Shown: positions 18,185-27,793 of the stretch, piece after piece
Position numbering within the stretch: position 1 is the stretch's first letter
Layout of the letters: every line of letters starts with the position of its first letter
Assembly: GCA_964463485.1 (NCBI GenBank)
Contig: CAYXDO010000045.1
Span: 5,724 to 69,723, forward strand
Reading direction: 5' to 3'
Length of the DNA: 64,000 nucleotides
Origin: CAYXDO01 sp964463485
GTDB lineage: Bacteria; Myxococcota; Kuafuiibacteriia; Kuafuiibacteriales; Kuafuiibacteriaceae
Notes under the pieces: model-generated
What the model was told of the DNA's origin: nothing
What the model saw: only the letters and a program-made list of their open reading frames with translations
Databases searched by the model: none
Made by a program: the position numbers and the translations under genes

Positions 18185-18682
18185 ATGTCGCTTCCACGGC
18201 TGACTCGCCGGACCCTCGTCGGCGGCGCCGCTGTCGCCGCGCTCGGCGTGACGACCGGAGCTTGGATCCTCACCCGTCGAGCGGCCGGACATTCGGCCCT
18301 GTCCGAACGCCAACTCAGGACCGCCGCCGCGCTCGCCGAGACCGCGCTGGCTGTGCCGCCCAACAAGGCCACAGAGCTCGCCGACAAGTTCGACGCCTTC
18401 ATCGCCACCGAACCCATCGCGCGCGCCACCGAAGCCAAACAGGCGCTGCTCCTCCTCGAGCTCGGGCCGTTGGTCCTCGAACGAGCTCTCACCACCTTCG
18501 CCGGGCTCGACCCAGACGCGCGCGAACGACACTTCACCGAAAAGTGGATGACCCATGAGAGTGAGCTCAGACGCCAAGTCTCCATCGGCCTCTTGCGATT
18601 CTTCCAGCTCGTCTACTTCGACGACCCAGACTCATGGGTCGAGATCGGCTACCCAGGCCCGTCGCTGAGAGTCACTCCATGA
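18185..18682 (+). CDS. Tat-exported small subunit, gluconate 2-dehydrogenase subunit 3-like
   Basis: The 165-aa product begins with a twin-arginine signal (LTRRTLVGGAAVAALG) and then a helical domain with LSERQLRTAAALAETAL, as in the small gamma-type subunit that accompanies GMC-type sugar/alcohol dehydrogenases. The GMC oxidoreductase gene starts 13 bp downstream. The small subunit probably carries the folded, FAD-loaded large subunit through the Tat pathway to the periplasm. Family placement rests on the size, the Tat signal and the neighbour. Confidence 0.78.
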   Translation: MSLPRLTRRTLVGGAAVAALGVTTGAWILTRRAAGHSALSERQLRTAAALAETALAVPPNKATELADKFDAFIATEPIARATEAKQALLLLELGPLVLERALTTFAGLDPDARERHFTEKWMTHESELRRQVSIGLLRFFQLVYFDDPDSWVEIGYPGPSLRVTP

Positions 18683-18695
18683 CCGAGGCACATTC

Positions 18696-20216
18696 ATGAC
18701 CTCGGCCGTCGACATCAGTACGATCAGCCAACACGAGCTCTCGACCGACGTGCTGGTCATCGGCTCCGGAGCCGGAGGTGCGACCGCCGCCCGCGTGCTC
18801 GCAGAGGCCGGACGCGAAGTCGTCGTGATCGAAGAAGGACGCGACCTCACCGGCTCCGCGCTCACTCAGCGCGACGGCCCCATGTACGACCAGCTCTACA
18901 TGGATCGGGGCGGTCGCATGACGAGCGACCACGGCGTCCACGTCCTTCAAGCGCGCGTCCTCGGCGGCGGCCCCGTGATCAACGCCGGGGACGTCGTGCC
19001 CATCACCGACGCGGTGCTCGAACACTGGGTCCACTCTCACGGCCTCACCACGTTCACTTCCGAGAACCTCGAGCCCTACCGGCAGAAGGCGCTCCTGGAC
19101 CTTTCGGCCTCACGAATTCCTGAGGAGTCCGTCAATCGAGCCAATCTCCTGTTGAGAGTAGGTGCCGAAAAAATCGGAGTACACGGCGAAGTCATGCTGC
19201 ACAACCGGGTGGGTTGCGCGGGCCTCGGAACGTGCCTGATCGGCTGCCCGCTCGGCGCCAAGCAGGGACCCCGGCAAGTCTCCATTCCGGCCGCGATGAA
19301 CAAAGGCGCGCGCGTTTATACGCGGGCACGCGCCGCCCGAATCTCCGACTTCACGAGACCCCAAAAACGAGTCGTCGTGCGCGCCCTCGACTCGTTGGGC
19401 TACCGAGAGACTGGCGAGAAGGTCATTCGCGCGCGGACGGTCGTCGTCGCGGCCAACGCCGTCGCCACGCCGGAGCTCTTACTCAGGTCCGGCATGCCTA
19501 ACCCGCACATCGGCCGAGGACTCATGCTTCAGCCGCAGCTACCTATCGTGGCGATCTTCGACGAACCCATCGATGCTTTTCGCGGAATTCCACAGAGCTT
19601 TGCCATTACGGAGTTCGAACAAATCGAAGCAGCCACGGGCCTCGGAGGCTTTCGGATCGAAGGGATCATGGGCACGCCGGGCATCGTCGCCTCGCTCCTG
19701 CCGTTCATCGGCAAGCGCGGGAGGGAGATGATGGCGCGCTACCGCCACCTCGCCGCTTCGCTGTTGCTGGTGCCTGATAGCCCGAGCGGTTCGGTGCGCG
19801 TCGAACGTGAGCGGCTGCGCATCGACTACGCAGAGACCGAAGACCACAAGGCGCGCACCCTGAAAGCGGCGAACGTGGCCGCGCGCGCGTACCTCGCGGC
19901 CGGTGCACAAAAGGTCATCGTGCCCGTCGTTCCTGCCGTGGAAATCAGCTCGGAGCGAGATCTGAAGGCGATCGAGTCCATGTCGCTCCGGCCTGCGTCG
20001 GCACCATTTCTGAGCGCACATCAGCAAGGCACGGTGAAGATGGCACCCTCGCCGAAGACCGGCGCCGCCAGCGTCGATGGCCTGGTCTTTGGAAGCGATC
20101 GGGTGTTCGTGGTGGACTCGTCGCTCTTCCCATCGAGCGCTTCGAGCCACACCATGGCGCCGATCATCACGGTGGCGAGGATGCTGGCCGAACGAATCGC
20201 GGCCTTGCCGCCGTAA
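18696..20216 (+). CDS. GMC-family FAD-dependent oxidoreductase
   Basis: The 506-aa protein starts with an FAD dinucleotide-binding motif (VLVIGSGAGGATAARVLAEAG) followed by an acidic strand end (VVVIEEG). It contains the GMC-typical GGGPVINAGD segment and a C-terminal block with HQQGTVKMAP, VVDSSLFPSSASSHTM and a second conserved Pro. The His in SSHTM is expected to be the catalytic base. GMC enzymes oxidise alcohols or sugars; the substrate here is unknown. There is a four-Cys cluster (CAGLGTCLIGC) as in membrane-linked GMC dehydrogenases that pass electrons on. It is co-transcribed with the Tat subunit. Confidence 0.92.
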   Translation: MTSAVDISTISQHELSTDVLVIGSGAGGATAARVLAEAGREVVVIEEGRDLTGSALTQRDGPMYDQLYMDRGGRMTSDHGVHVLQARVLGGGPVINAGDVVPITDAVLEHWVHSHGLTTFTSENLEPYRQKALLDLSASRIPEESVNRANLLLRVGAEKIGVHGEVMLHNRVGCAGLGTCLIGCPLGAKQGPRQVSIPAAMNKGARVYTRARAARISDFTRPQKRVVVRALDSLGYRETGEKVIRARTVVVAANAVATPELLLRSGMPNPHIGRGLMLQPQLPIVAIFDEPIDAFRGIPQSFAITEFEQIEAATGLGGFRIEGIMGTPGIVASLLPFIGKRGREMMARYRHLAASLLLVPDSPSGSVRVERERLRIDYAETEDHKARTLKAANVAARAYLAAGAQKVIVPVVPAVEISSERDLKAIESMSLRPASAPFLSAHQQGTVKMAPSPKTGAASVDGLVFGSDRVFVVDSSLFPSSASSHTMAPIITVARMLAERIAALPP

Positions 20217-20218
20217 GA

Positions 20219-21790
20219 TCAGCGGTCGCGACGACCGAGGTCCGACAAAAGCCCGCCGTCACGATCGAGAAAACTTCCGTCTCCGGTACCGACGTCGGGA
20301 AACACGAAGCCGCCGCCGTCACCCGAGCCAACGTCTGGAAACACGAAGTTGCCGTCGTGGGTAAAAGCGTCGGGGTGCGGCCCGCCGTCGAAGAAACTTC
20401 CGTCGCGATCGAGCAGGCTGCCGTCACCGACGAACGGCCCCCCGTCGAGCGGCAAGTCCGAGCCATCACGCAGATCCGACCCATCACGCCGAACCGCTCC
20501 ATCGAAATCCAGACTTCCGTCCCGAGAAATCGAGCCATCGAGCGGAATCGATCCGTCCGTGCTGCATGAGATGCCTGCGTCGCCGAGCGACTCACACACG
20601 GTCTCGGGCAGCTCACACACCCAACCCATCATCGAAGAGGCGAGCGCCGATACGTCGACCATGTTCGAGCAGAAGCCGAAGAGACAGGCGCCCGGGTCGC
20701 ACTCCCCGCAGCTCGACGCACACTGTGTCGATGGCGCGTAGAGCTTCGCGGTCAAGTTCTCCCCGCAGCTCGACGCGGCCACCGAAGTGAATCCGACGAC
20801 CATCGTCTGCAGCGAGGTCGGATCACCGCACGGATCGAGGAGCGGTCCGATGACTCGCAGCTCGCCGGCGCTCGGACACATACACGCGGTGAGCGGTGAC
20901 TCCCACGACCAGCCGCCGCAGTCTTCGACGGTGAGATCGATGGTCGTCGGCGTTCCTTCACAATCGATCTGCACGTCTTCCAACACGAAGGTATCCGGCC
21001 CTCGCACGATGAAGTCCGCGCCGGCCTGCTCGATCGAGATGTCCTCGAGCTTCACGCGCATTTCGCGGTCCTGCGCGAGCCTGCGCCCGTAAGGAAGCCG
21101 CACGACGAGCCCGTCGGTGCGTTGGTTGAACATGATGCGACCGTTTTGACGAACGGCCAGCAGCGAGCCGCGGACCGCGATCCGACCTTCATCTCCCTCG
21201 ATGGAGAGCGGGAACGCGTCTCCGCCGAGCCGCCAAACCGCATCGCCTGTGTCGCTCGTCCGCTCGATGTGGATGGATCCAGAAACTCGGCGTCCGGACG
21301 AAGTCACGCAGCCGCGTCCGAAGGCCAAGATCGTGCGGTCGTCACAGGTGATCACGGCCGGGCACCGATCGAGGGCCTCGGATCCGCCGCCTCGAGCGCA
21401 CTCCGTCGCTGCGCTGACGCCGATGTCGACGGCGCGGTCCAAGAAGCCGCGCTGCGGAACCGCGGCAAAGCCGAGCGTCGGCCCCACGAGGTCGTTGGCC
21501 GCGACCTCCGCGATCACCGCGGAGATCGCGGAGGACACGAGCGCGCTCTGCGTCGCGGCCTCCGAAGAGAGCGCGACCTCTTCAGGCGTCGCCGGCGGCA
21601 CGATCGCGTCTTGGGACCCTCCGTCCGGAGCGCTCGCGTCCTGGTGCCCGGAGTCTTGCCCGGAGTCTTGCCCGGAGTCTTGCCCGGAGTCCGCAACTAC
21701 GCTCGCCTCTGGGCTCCCTCCGTCGTTTTCGTCGATCGAAGTCGAGCACGCGACGAGCAGAAGGAGTGAGAACGAGATTCTAGACTTCAT
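20219..21790 (-). CDS. Asp/Gly-rich lipoprotein of unknown function
   Basis: The ATG at 21790 has a good GGAGGGCC ribosome binding site and opens a lipoprotein signal (LLLLVACSTS). The mature protein begins with a DSGQ tandem repeat, has a Cys-containing central domain with beta character (about 20 Cys overall), and ends in a long Asp/Gly/Phe-rich low-complexity tail with DGS and FPDVG units. I do not recognise the central domain. It faces the GMC gene tail to tail with 2 bp between the stop codons. The Asp-rich linker style matches other lipoproteins in this window. Confidence 0.75.
   Translation of the reverse strand: MKSRISFSLLLLVACSTSIDENDGGSPEASVVADSGQDSGQDSGQDSGHQDASAPDGGSQDAIVPPATPEEVALSSEAATQSALVSSAISAVIAEVAANDLVGPTLGFAAVPQRGFLDRAVDIGVSAATECARGGGSEALDRCPAVITCDDRTILAFGRGCVTSSGRRVSGSIHIERTSDTGDAVWRLGGDAFPLSIEGDEGRIAVRGSLLAVRQNGRIMFNQRTDGLVVRLPYGRRLAQDREMRVKLEDISIEQAGADFIVRGPDTFVLEDVQIDCEGTPTTIDLTVEDCGGWSWESPLTACMCPSAGELRVIGPLLDPCGDPTSLQTMVVGFTSVAASSCGENLTAKLYAPSTQCASSCGECDPGACLFGFCSNMVDVSALASSMMGWVCELPETVCESLGDAGISCSTDGSIPLDGSISRDGSLDFDGAVRRDGSDLRDGSDLPLDGGPFVGDGSLLDRDGSFFDGGPHPDAFTHDGNFVFPDVGSGDGGGFVFPDVGTGDGSFLDRDGGLLSDLGRRDR
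21647..21691 (-). repeat. 12-bp tandem repeat in lipoprotein gene
   Basis: CCCGGAGTCTTG occurs three times head to tail with a partial fourth copy, encoding DSGQ units just after the lipobox region of the lipoprotein at 20219-21790. In-frame expansion or contraction would only change linker length. Confidence 0.9.
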
Positions 21791-21895
21791 AGGCCCTCCG
21801 AGAGTCGCTTCGAATCGGCCGGTTGTAAACACGACCGCCTGAAGGAACCCAGTCGAAGATAGAAAGTTGCGTTCGATCGCGAGCTCGATCGCGAC

Positions 21896-22999
21896 TCAAC
21901 GCGCTTTGACCGCGGTCCATACCTCGTCATACAGGCGCGAGGCGTCGCCGAGATCGCGTAGATGCTGGAGCTTCGCGACCTCTTCCTCGGGAGGATAGAG
22001 CGCTTTGTTCGCTGCGTCCTGGGGGTTGATGAAGCTCATCGAGGCCGCGTTGGGCGTGGCGAACTTGTTGAAGTTCGAAAGCCGAGCACCTGTCTTGGCC
22101 TCGAGCAGGTGATTGACGAACGCATACGAGGCCGACGGATTCGGACCCTTTCCCGTCACCACCATCACGTCGGCCCACGCCACCGAGCCTTCCTTCGGAA
22201 TCACGAACCCGAGCCGCCCCTCCGCGTCCTCCGACATCGCCTTGATCGCGTCCCCGTTCCAAACCACGGCCATGTCCGCGAGACCCCCCGCAACGCGGTT
22301 CTTGGCCCCTACGCCCCCTTCGAATCCGAGTGACTGCGAGCTCTGCTTCGCCGCCAACACGAGCTCACCGGCCTTCTTCACTTCCTCCGCCGAGGTCGAG
22401 TTGATCGAGTGTCCAAGGTACGCCAGCGCCACCCCCATCTGGTCGCGCATCTCGTCGATCATGAGAAATGTCCCGAGCCGCTTCTTCTCGTCGAACAACA
22501 GCCCCCAACTCGAATCGATCGCGGGATGTTTCTTCTTGTCGTAGATGATGCCGACCGTGCCCCATTGGTACGCAACGGAGTACAGGTTCCCTGGGTCGGT
22601 CGCGAGCGTGCGAAACCGCGGCGCCAGATTGTTCAGATTTGGAATTTGGGCCTGATCCAGCTTTCGCAAGAGCCCGAGCCGAACCATGATCGGCACCGTC
22701 TGCTGGCTCACCACCACGAGGTCGTACTGCGCTGACCCGTCCGCATGTTGAAGCTTGGCGAGCATCTCCTCCGTACTCTCGTAGTAAGAGATCCGCACCT
22801 TCGAGCTCGTCTTGCGCTCGAAATCTTCCACGATCTCCGGATCGAGGTACTCAGGAAACGTGTAGAGCCGAAGCTCGCCGTTTCCAAGGCCGGCGGTCTT
22901 CGTCGAAGTCTCGGTGGCTTCAACACCCGGCTTTTCTGAAGTCGGCTTGCAGGCCACGAGCACCGTGAGTGAGAGGCAGAGCGCGGACGCCTTCGACAT
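21896..22999 (-). CDS. potD: Polyamine ABC transporter substrate-binding lipoprotein
   Basis: The 367-aa product has a lipoprotein signal (LTVLVACKPT) and the PotD/PotF fold: LRLYTFPEYLDPEIVEDFE at the N-terminus and YDLVVVSQQTVPIM, where periplasmic polyamine binders keep acidic/aromatic ligand residues. The frame is open upstream to 23320 but that part overlaps potC; the ATG at 22999 gives the signal peptide. Operon order on the minus strand is potA, potB, potC, potD. The likely ligand is spermidine or putrescine, though related binders take other compounds. Confidence 0.9.
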   Translation of the reverse strand: MSKASALCLSLTVLVACKPTSEKPGVEATETSTKTAGLGNGELRLYTFPEYLDPEIVEDFERKTSSKVRISYYESTEEMLAKLQHADGSAQYDLVVVSQQTVPIMVRLGLLRKLDQAQIPNLNNLAPRFRTLATDPGNLYSVAYQWGTVGIIYDKKKHPAIDSSWGLLFDEKKRLGTFLMIDEMRDQMGVALAYLGHSINSTSAEEVKKAGELVLAAKQSSQSLGFEGGVGAKNRVAGGLADMAVVWNGDAIKAMSEDAEGRLGFVIPKEGSVAWADVMVVTGKGPNPSASYAFVNHLLEAKTGARLSNFNKFATPNAASMSFINPQDAANKALYPPEEEVAKLQHLRDLGDASRLYDEVWTAVKAR

Positions 23000-23034
23000 G
23001 GACGCCGCCGCGTTACCGAGATCTGGACGCGCGG

Positions 23035-23856
23035 TCAATGTCGCTTCGCCCCGGATGGCTCCCGAGCGGTCCCTATCCAGCTCCCGAACACCAACAAGAG
23101 AATCGTCGCGCCCACGATCACCGTCGACAGCGCGTGAATTTCGGGGCTCAGACCCCTGCGCAACGACGCGTAGATGTAAATCGGCAGCGTGTCCGAGCTC
23201 GGACCCGAGGCGAAAAAGCTGATCACGAAGTCGTCGAGCGAGAGCGTGAACGCGAGCATCGCCCCCGACGCCACCGCCGGAGCGATCAGCGGAAAGGTCA
23301 CCTTCCGAAAGGCGTGCCACGGCGTGGCGTACAAGTCATGAGACGCTTCAGACAGCGAGGAGCCCAACAACGCCAAGCGACTGCGCACGACCAGAGCAAC
23401 GAACGAGACCTGAAACGTCACGTGCCCGAGCACCATCGGAAACAGCCCCGGCCGAAAAATGTCAGAGATGGGCCGCAGCACCGCACACGCGATCACCAAC
23501 GCCGCCGCGAACACGATGTCGGGGCTCACGATGGGTAGGTCCACGACGGTCTCGATCGCGAGCTTCGCCCGCGGGGGCCGCGGGTAGCGCTCGAGCCCGA
23601 TCGCCAACATCGTACCGAGCACCGAAGCCACCAGCGTCGAGGTCGCTGCCAAGATCAACGTGTTCTTCGCCGCGTCGAGGATCGTCTCGTTCTCGAGCAG
23701 CTTGGCGTACCAACCAAAGCTCAGGCCGTCCCACCGAAACCCGAGTCGAGCCTTGTTCAGCGACGCTACGGCGACAGCCAACAGCGGGGCATAGAGCAAC
23801 ATCAACGCGACCGCGGACAAAAAAACGACGATCGGGTGGAGCTTTCGCGACATCAC
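23035..23856 (-). CDS. potC: Polyamine ABC transporter permease, PotC type
   Basis: The 273-aa protein has about six transmembrane helices and the EAA loop (EASHDLYATPWHAFRKVTFPL) that contacts the ATPase. Pattern and length match PotC. It starts with GTG-ATG; the GTG overlaps the potB stop by 4 bp (GTGA), so permease subunits are co-translated. It acts in the inner membrane with PotB. Confidence 0.92.
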   Translation of the reverse strand: MMSRKLHPIVVFLSAVALMLLYAPLLAVAVASLNKARLGFRWDGLSFGWYAKLLENETILDAAKNTLILAATSTLVASVLGTMLAIGLERYPRPPRAKLAIETVVDLPIVSPDIVFAAALVIACAVLRPISDIFRPGLFPMVLGHVTFQVSFVALVVRSRLALLGSSLSEASHDLYATPWHAFRKVTFPLIAPAVASGAMLAFTLSLDDFVISFFASGPSSDTLPIYIYASLRRGLSPEIHALSTVIVGATILLLVFGSWIGTAREPSGAKRH

Positions 23857-24728
23857 GCGGCCGGAGCTCCCTTCGAGCTCCTTCTATAGAGCCACAAGCC
23901 TACGAGCGTCAGCGCGATCATCACCAGCGAGAGCGCCGCACCGAACGGATAGTCTCGGCTCATGCCGAACTGCTGCTGGATCTGATTGCCGATCAACGAG
24001 AAGGTCGAGCCTCCCAGGCGATCGCTCACCACGAACATGCCCATCGAAGGCACGAAGGTGAAGATCACCGCGACGACCAATCCGGGCAGCGTCTGCGGGA
24101 GAATCGCGTGACGGAACACGAGCCACCGACCTGCGTACAGGTCGCGCGCGGCCTCCACGAGCGACCAGTCCATCCGCTCCACGTTCGTCACGAGCGGCAA
24201 CACCGCGAAGGGCAAGGACGTCGACACCATCCCGATCAACACCGCGAAGGTGCTCGGATAGAGGCCGCGTCCTTCGGGGACGAACCCGAGCCAAGCCGCG
24301 AGCTTCGCCGGCGGAAGCCCAGGTGAGAGTAGGACCTCCCACGCATACGTTCGAACGACGAGGTTCGTACACATGGGAACGACGATCAGCCCGAGCAAGA
24401 TGCGCGACCACCGCTTCGGCACGCCCGCGATGAGGAACGCGAGCGGATAGCCAAATCCGATCGAGAGCGCGCTCGTAACCGTCGCGACCCAGACACTCCG
24501 AAAGAAGATCCGCAGATAGTCCGCGGACCACCCGAGCACACCGAACCCGAGCAGTCGCTCGAACGCCGATAGGCTGAAGCTCCACACGATCTCGCCGTCG
24601 CCGCCGCGGGTCGCGAACGAGAGCGCGAACAGCGCGAACGACGGAATCACGAGCAACGCCAAAAGCCAGATCACTGTCGGTGAGACGAGCGCTGCGCCTG
24701 CTCGCGCAACATGCTCACGCGTGGTCAC
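23853..24728 (-). CDS. potB: Polyamine ABC transporter permease, PotB type
   Basis: The protein has about six membrane helices and an EAA loop (EAARDLYAGRWLVFRHAILP). I prefer the GTG at 24728, which gives a 291-aa protein with a typical PotB start ahead of the first helix; an ATG at 24839 would overlap potA by 50 bp and add an unusual Pro-rich extension. It pairs with PotC in the inner membrane and is coupled to it by the GTGA overlap. Confidence 0.88.
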   Translation of the reverse strand: MTTREHVARAGAALVSPTVIWLLALLVIPSFALFALSFATRGGDGEIVWSFSLSAFERLLGFGVLGWSADYLRIFFRSVWVATVTSALSIGFGYPLAFLIAGVPKRWSRILLGLIVVPMCTNLVVRTYAWEVLLSPGLPPAKLAAWLGFVPEGRGLYPSTFAVLIGMVSTSLPFAVLPLVTNVERMDWSLVEAARDLYAGRWLVFRHAILPQTLPGLVVAVIFTFVPSMGMFVVSDRLGGSTFSLIGNQIQQQFGMSRDYPFGAALSLVMIALTLVGLWLYRRSSKGAPAA

Positions 24729-24789
24729 TCGCCCGAGCCAGACGATCCGATCCGCGGGTCGCGGAGGCGAGGCTGCACCAGGTGGAGGC

Positions 24790-25836
24790 TCAGTCAACCA
24801 GCACCTCCAGATGCTCGGGCGGAAGCTCGAAATGGACACGCGTTCCTGGATCTACGGCCTCCGAAGGACCCACTCGCACCGAGAGTCCCGCGACGTCCGT
24901 CACCAGGTCGACGTGGTCGCCGAGGTAGACCCGATCGGAGATCGTGACCTCGATGCCGTTTCGCTCGGGTCGTTCTCGCCGTAAGCGAATGCGCTCGGGC
25001 CGAATGGCCAGCGTGCCCTTGTCCCAAGCGATGGGGGACTCGACGAACAGCTCCCCGAACGAAGTCTTCACGACTCGATCTCCGCTGCGCTCCGAAGCGA
25101 TGAGCGCGGCGCTCCCGAGAAAGGTCGCCACGAACTTCGTCTTCGGATGGTCGTAGACTTCGGACGGGCTGCCGAACTGCACGACCTTGGCGCGATCCAT
25201 CACGAAGATCCTGTCGGACACGGTCATGGCCTCGTCTTGGTCGTGGGTCACCAAGACGAACGTCTTTCCAAGCCGTCGCTGGAGCGCTCGGAGCTCGAGC
25301 TGCAGGTCGGTTCGAAGCCGCGCATCCAGGGCCGACATCGGCTCGTCGAGCAACAACAGCTCGGGCTCGTTCACCAACGCCCGCGCGAGCGCGACGCGCT
25401 GCCGCTGTCCGCCCGAGAGCTGGTGCGGAAGTCGCGCCGCCATCTCCTCGAGACGCAACATCGCGATCGCTTCGTCGGCGCGTCGGTCGACCTCCGCCTT
25501 CGGCGTCTTCTTCGCGACGAGCCCGAACGCGACGTTCCTTCGGACGTCGAGGTGAGGAAACAACGCGTAGCTCTGAAAGACCGTGTTGACCGGGCGCTCG
25601 TGGGCCGGACGACCATCGAGTCTGCTGCCGCCCAAGCTGACGGTCCCCGAATCCTGAAGCTCGAAGCCCGCCAAGATCCGAAGGAGCGTGGTCTTGCCGC
25701 AGCCAGACGGCCCCAACAACGTCGCAAACTCGCCGGCGGCAACGTCGAGGTCGACCCTGTCGAGGGCCACGACGTCACCGAACCGACGCGACACACCGCG
25801 AACCAAAAGGCCGGTCTGTCCCGCCACGGCGCGCAT
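24790..25836 (-). CDS. potA: Polyamine ABC transporter ATPase
   Basis: The 348-aa ATPase has Walker A GPSGCGKT (42-49), Q-loop FQSYALFPH, signature LSGGQRQRVALARAL, Walker B LLLLDEP, D-loop SALD and H-loop VTHDQ, followed by a C-terminal TOBE-like regulatory domain. This layout is the PotA/MalK type. It is the first gene of the import operon and lies 33 bp after the esterase-like lipoprotein gene, so some read-through is possible. Confidence 0.95.
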   Translation of the reverse strand: MRAVAGQTGLLVRGVSRRFGDVVALDRVDLDVAAGEFATLLGPSGCGKTTLLRILAGFELQDSGTVSLGGSRLDGRPAHERPVNTVFQSYALFPHLDVRRNVAFGLVAKKTPKAEVDRRADEAIAMLRLEEMAARLPHQLSGGQRQRVALARALVNEPELLLLDEPMSALDARLRTDLQLELRALQRRLGKTFVLVTHDQDEAMTVSDRIFVMDRAKVVQFGSPSEVYDHPKTKFVATFLGSAALIASERSGDRVVKTSFGELFVESPIAWDKGTLAIRPERIRLRRERPERNGIEVTISDRVYLGDHVDLVTDVAGLSVRVGPSEAVDPGTRVHFELPPEHLEVLVD

Positions 25837-25869
25837 CCTACAGCAAGACCGCCAGGCCTTGGGACGAGA

Positions 25870-27744
25870 TCACCTCGGCGCGTCCTCGACGGGTAGCTCG
25901 ACGGGCACCCGCACCCGATAGGTCTCTTCGACGTGCGCCATCAACTCGAAAAACACGTCGCCATATCTCACCCCGTCCGGGTGATTCGTGTTGAAAGTGC
26001 CATCGCGACAGTCACCCTCCCGACATTGAGAGTTCGGAAACACCATGATGAACTTGGCCCAGTCACTCTCCCGCTTGCGACTCACCTCGGGACGATTCGA
26101 CTCGGCTTGATACCCAAAGAAAAGAATGGCCGAGGCCAACATCTGATTGAAATCCTGGCCCTGCCCGTGAAGAAAATAAACGACCGGATACCGCTCGTCG
26201 GAGTCGAAATAGCCGGGCGGCAGCATGATTCCGTACGCCTGCTCCTCACCCAAGGCCTTCGATGGGAAGCTCTGGAGCTTCACGAAGTCATCGAAAGATC
26301 CAGGATCCTGAACGACCCTCCGATCGGGTTGGTACATTCGCGATTCAGTGAAGGCGATCGACGTCAGCAGACGCTCGAGGATTTGATCTCCGGGCCCGAC
26401 GTGGCCCCCGTCGCCTCGTTGAATGTCGCGCGGCGTCGCATTCACTTTTCCATAACGAACGTAGGCGTCCTTGCCGATCCCCTTGGGTGAGTAGTCGACC
26501 TTCAGGAAGTCATAGTCCTCCTCGCCCGGAATCAACGAAAGAAAATCGGCGTGACTCCGCACGAGCTCCGAACCCAGCCTTCGTTCGAGCTGCGCCCAGA
26601 ACCAGTTCGTGCCCCCAGCGCTCAAAATACTGTCGCGCAAACCCGCGTCCGCGTAGACGTTCAGGCGTCGAAGCTGCTCCTCGGGCATCGAAGAAACCAA
26701 AAAACGCGGGTTCTGCGAAAAGACGCTGTCAACACCTCTGCTGTAGTCGAACTTTCCGTTTCCTTCCCCGTAGTCGTTGGTCCCGGCAATCCCATCGAGA
26801 CCGGTGTCCTCGTACGGCTCCCCTTGGTCCCACAACGCGTTCTGACGCGTCCCGGCAGGATTCGTCTTCCAGTCGTACACGTCGCTCTCGCCTTTGCCCA
26901 CGTCTTCGTATCGCTCCGAGCTCATCAACACGACGGGCTCCGCATAGTCCCGCCGCCCGTTTCGGTTGAAATCGATCGCCAACGCAATCCCGACCGGCTC
27001 GTCGATCTTCGCCGGACTGAAATTCGGTCCGTCCGTGGACGTGTCGCAGAAAGTGATCGCCGGATAGGCGCCGTCCGGGTTGTACTTCCAATGTCGCAGT
27101 CCTTCGACCTTCACCGTCTCCTGACAACGCTCGCGATCACTCCGAACCGATTCTTCACGAGAAATGCCCAACGGAAGATCTGGGGCGTCGGGGTTGGGTG
27201 GGTAGAAGAAATTCCCGAACGCACTCGAGAGGTCGCGAAAAGCATGAAACAAGCTGTCCCTACCAAACCCAGGACCAGCCCCATCGCTTACGGCCAGATA
27301 GAAATGGTTGAAGTCCTGGTCGGGCTCCTTCACCGTACCCGTCGGCTCCAGCTTGTCGACACCTCGAATCGGACCGCAAAAGGCCGGACCATTCACCTCC
27401 TCGAGCCGATCGACGTTCGCCAAGATCGTCTCCCGGTCACAAAAACCTCCGAGGTGATAACTCGTGATGACCCGAAGCATGTAGGTCCAGTCGAGCAACG
27501 GAATCCCGAGCATACCCACCGTGTCGAACAGCTCCGGATGTGCAAAACCGATCTGACCAGCGCCGCTTGCGCCCATCGAAACACCGAGAATCGCACGGTG
27601 GGTTAGACAAGTCCGACCGCCGCCTTCACCCGAGCACGTGATGATCCCAAACGGGTCACGCGTCGATCGCTCGACCTCGCCCACCTCTGGATCGGAACCA
27701 CACGCGGCCAACGTCGACAGGCCGAGCACGAGCAGACGTCGCAT
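25870..27744 (-). CDS. Esterase-D-like lipoprotein with apparently permuted domain order
   Basis: The ATG at 27744 opens a lipoprotein signal (LSTLAACGSD); product 624 aa. Right after the signal comes a nucleophile-elbow block (AILGVSMGASGAGQIGFAHP, then ELF), which in PF00756-type esterases is central. The segment that normally precedes it, YGIMLPPGYF...YPVVYFLHGQGQ...FIMVFPNSQ...ELMAHVEETYRV, lies at the C-terminus instead. Between them is a 400-residue insert with an EF-hand-like DFNRNGRRDY stretch. The halves look circularly permuted relative to the canonical enzyme, of which the gene at 58539 is an unpermuted example. It is probably an envelope hydrolase; the substrate is unknown. Permutation is inferred from motif order. 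Confidence 0.8.
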   Translation of the reverse strand: MRRLLVLGLSTLAACGSDPEVGEVERSTRDPFGIITCSGEGGGRTCLTHRAILGVSMGASGAGQIGFAHPELFDTVGMLGIPLLDWTYMLRVITSYHLGGFCDRETILANVDRLEEVNGPAFCGPIRGVDKLEPTGTVKEPDQDFNHFYLAVSDGAGPGFGRDSLFHAFRDLSSAFGNFFYPPNPDAPDLPLGISREESVRSDRERCQETVKVEGLRHWKYNPDGAYPAITFCDTSTDGPNFSPAKIDEPVGIALAIDFNRNGRRDYAEPVVLMSSERYEDVGKGESDVYDWKTNPAGTRQNALWDQGEPYEDTGLDGIAGTNDYGEGNGKFDYSRGVDSVFSQNPRFLVSSMPEEQLRRLNVYADAGLRDSILSAGGTNWFWAQLERRLGSELVRSHADFLSLIPGEEDYDFLKVDYSPKGIGKDAYVRYGKVNATPRDIQRGDGGHVGPGDQILERLLTSIAFTESRMYQPDRRVVQDPGSFDDFVKLQSFPSKALGEEQAYGIMLPPGYFDSDERYPVVYFLHGQGQDFNQMLASAILFFGYQAESNRPEVSRKRESDWAKFIMVFPNSQCREGDCRDGTFNTNHPDGVRYGDVFFELMAHVEETYRVRVPVELPVEDAPR

Positions 27745-27793
27745 CTCATGCCTTCTACCACAGTCGTGTCGCGGTGGGCCGTTGCCTTCGCCG

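Noticed and set aside
23853..24839. ATG at 24839 as the potB start
   Set aside because: It would overlap potA by 50 bp and add a Pro-rich, Trp-containing extension unlike PotB N-termini; the GTG at 24728 fits better, though not proven.
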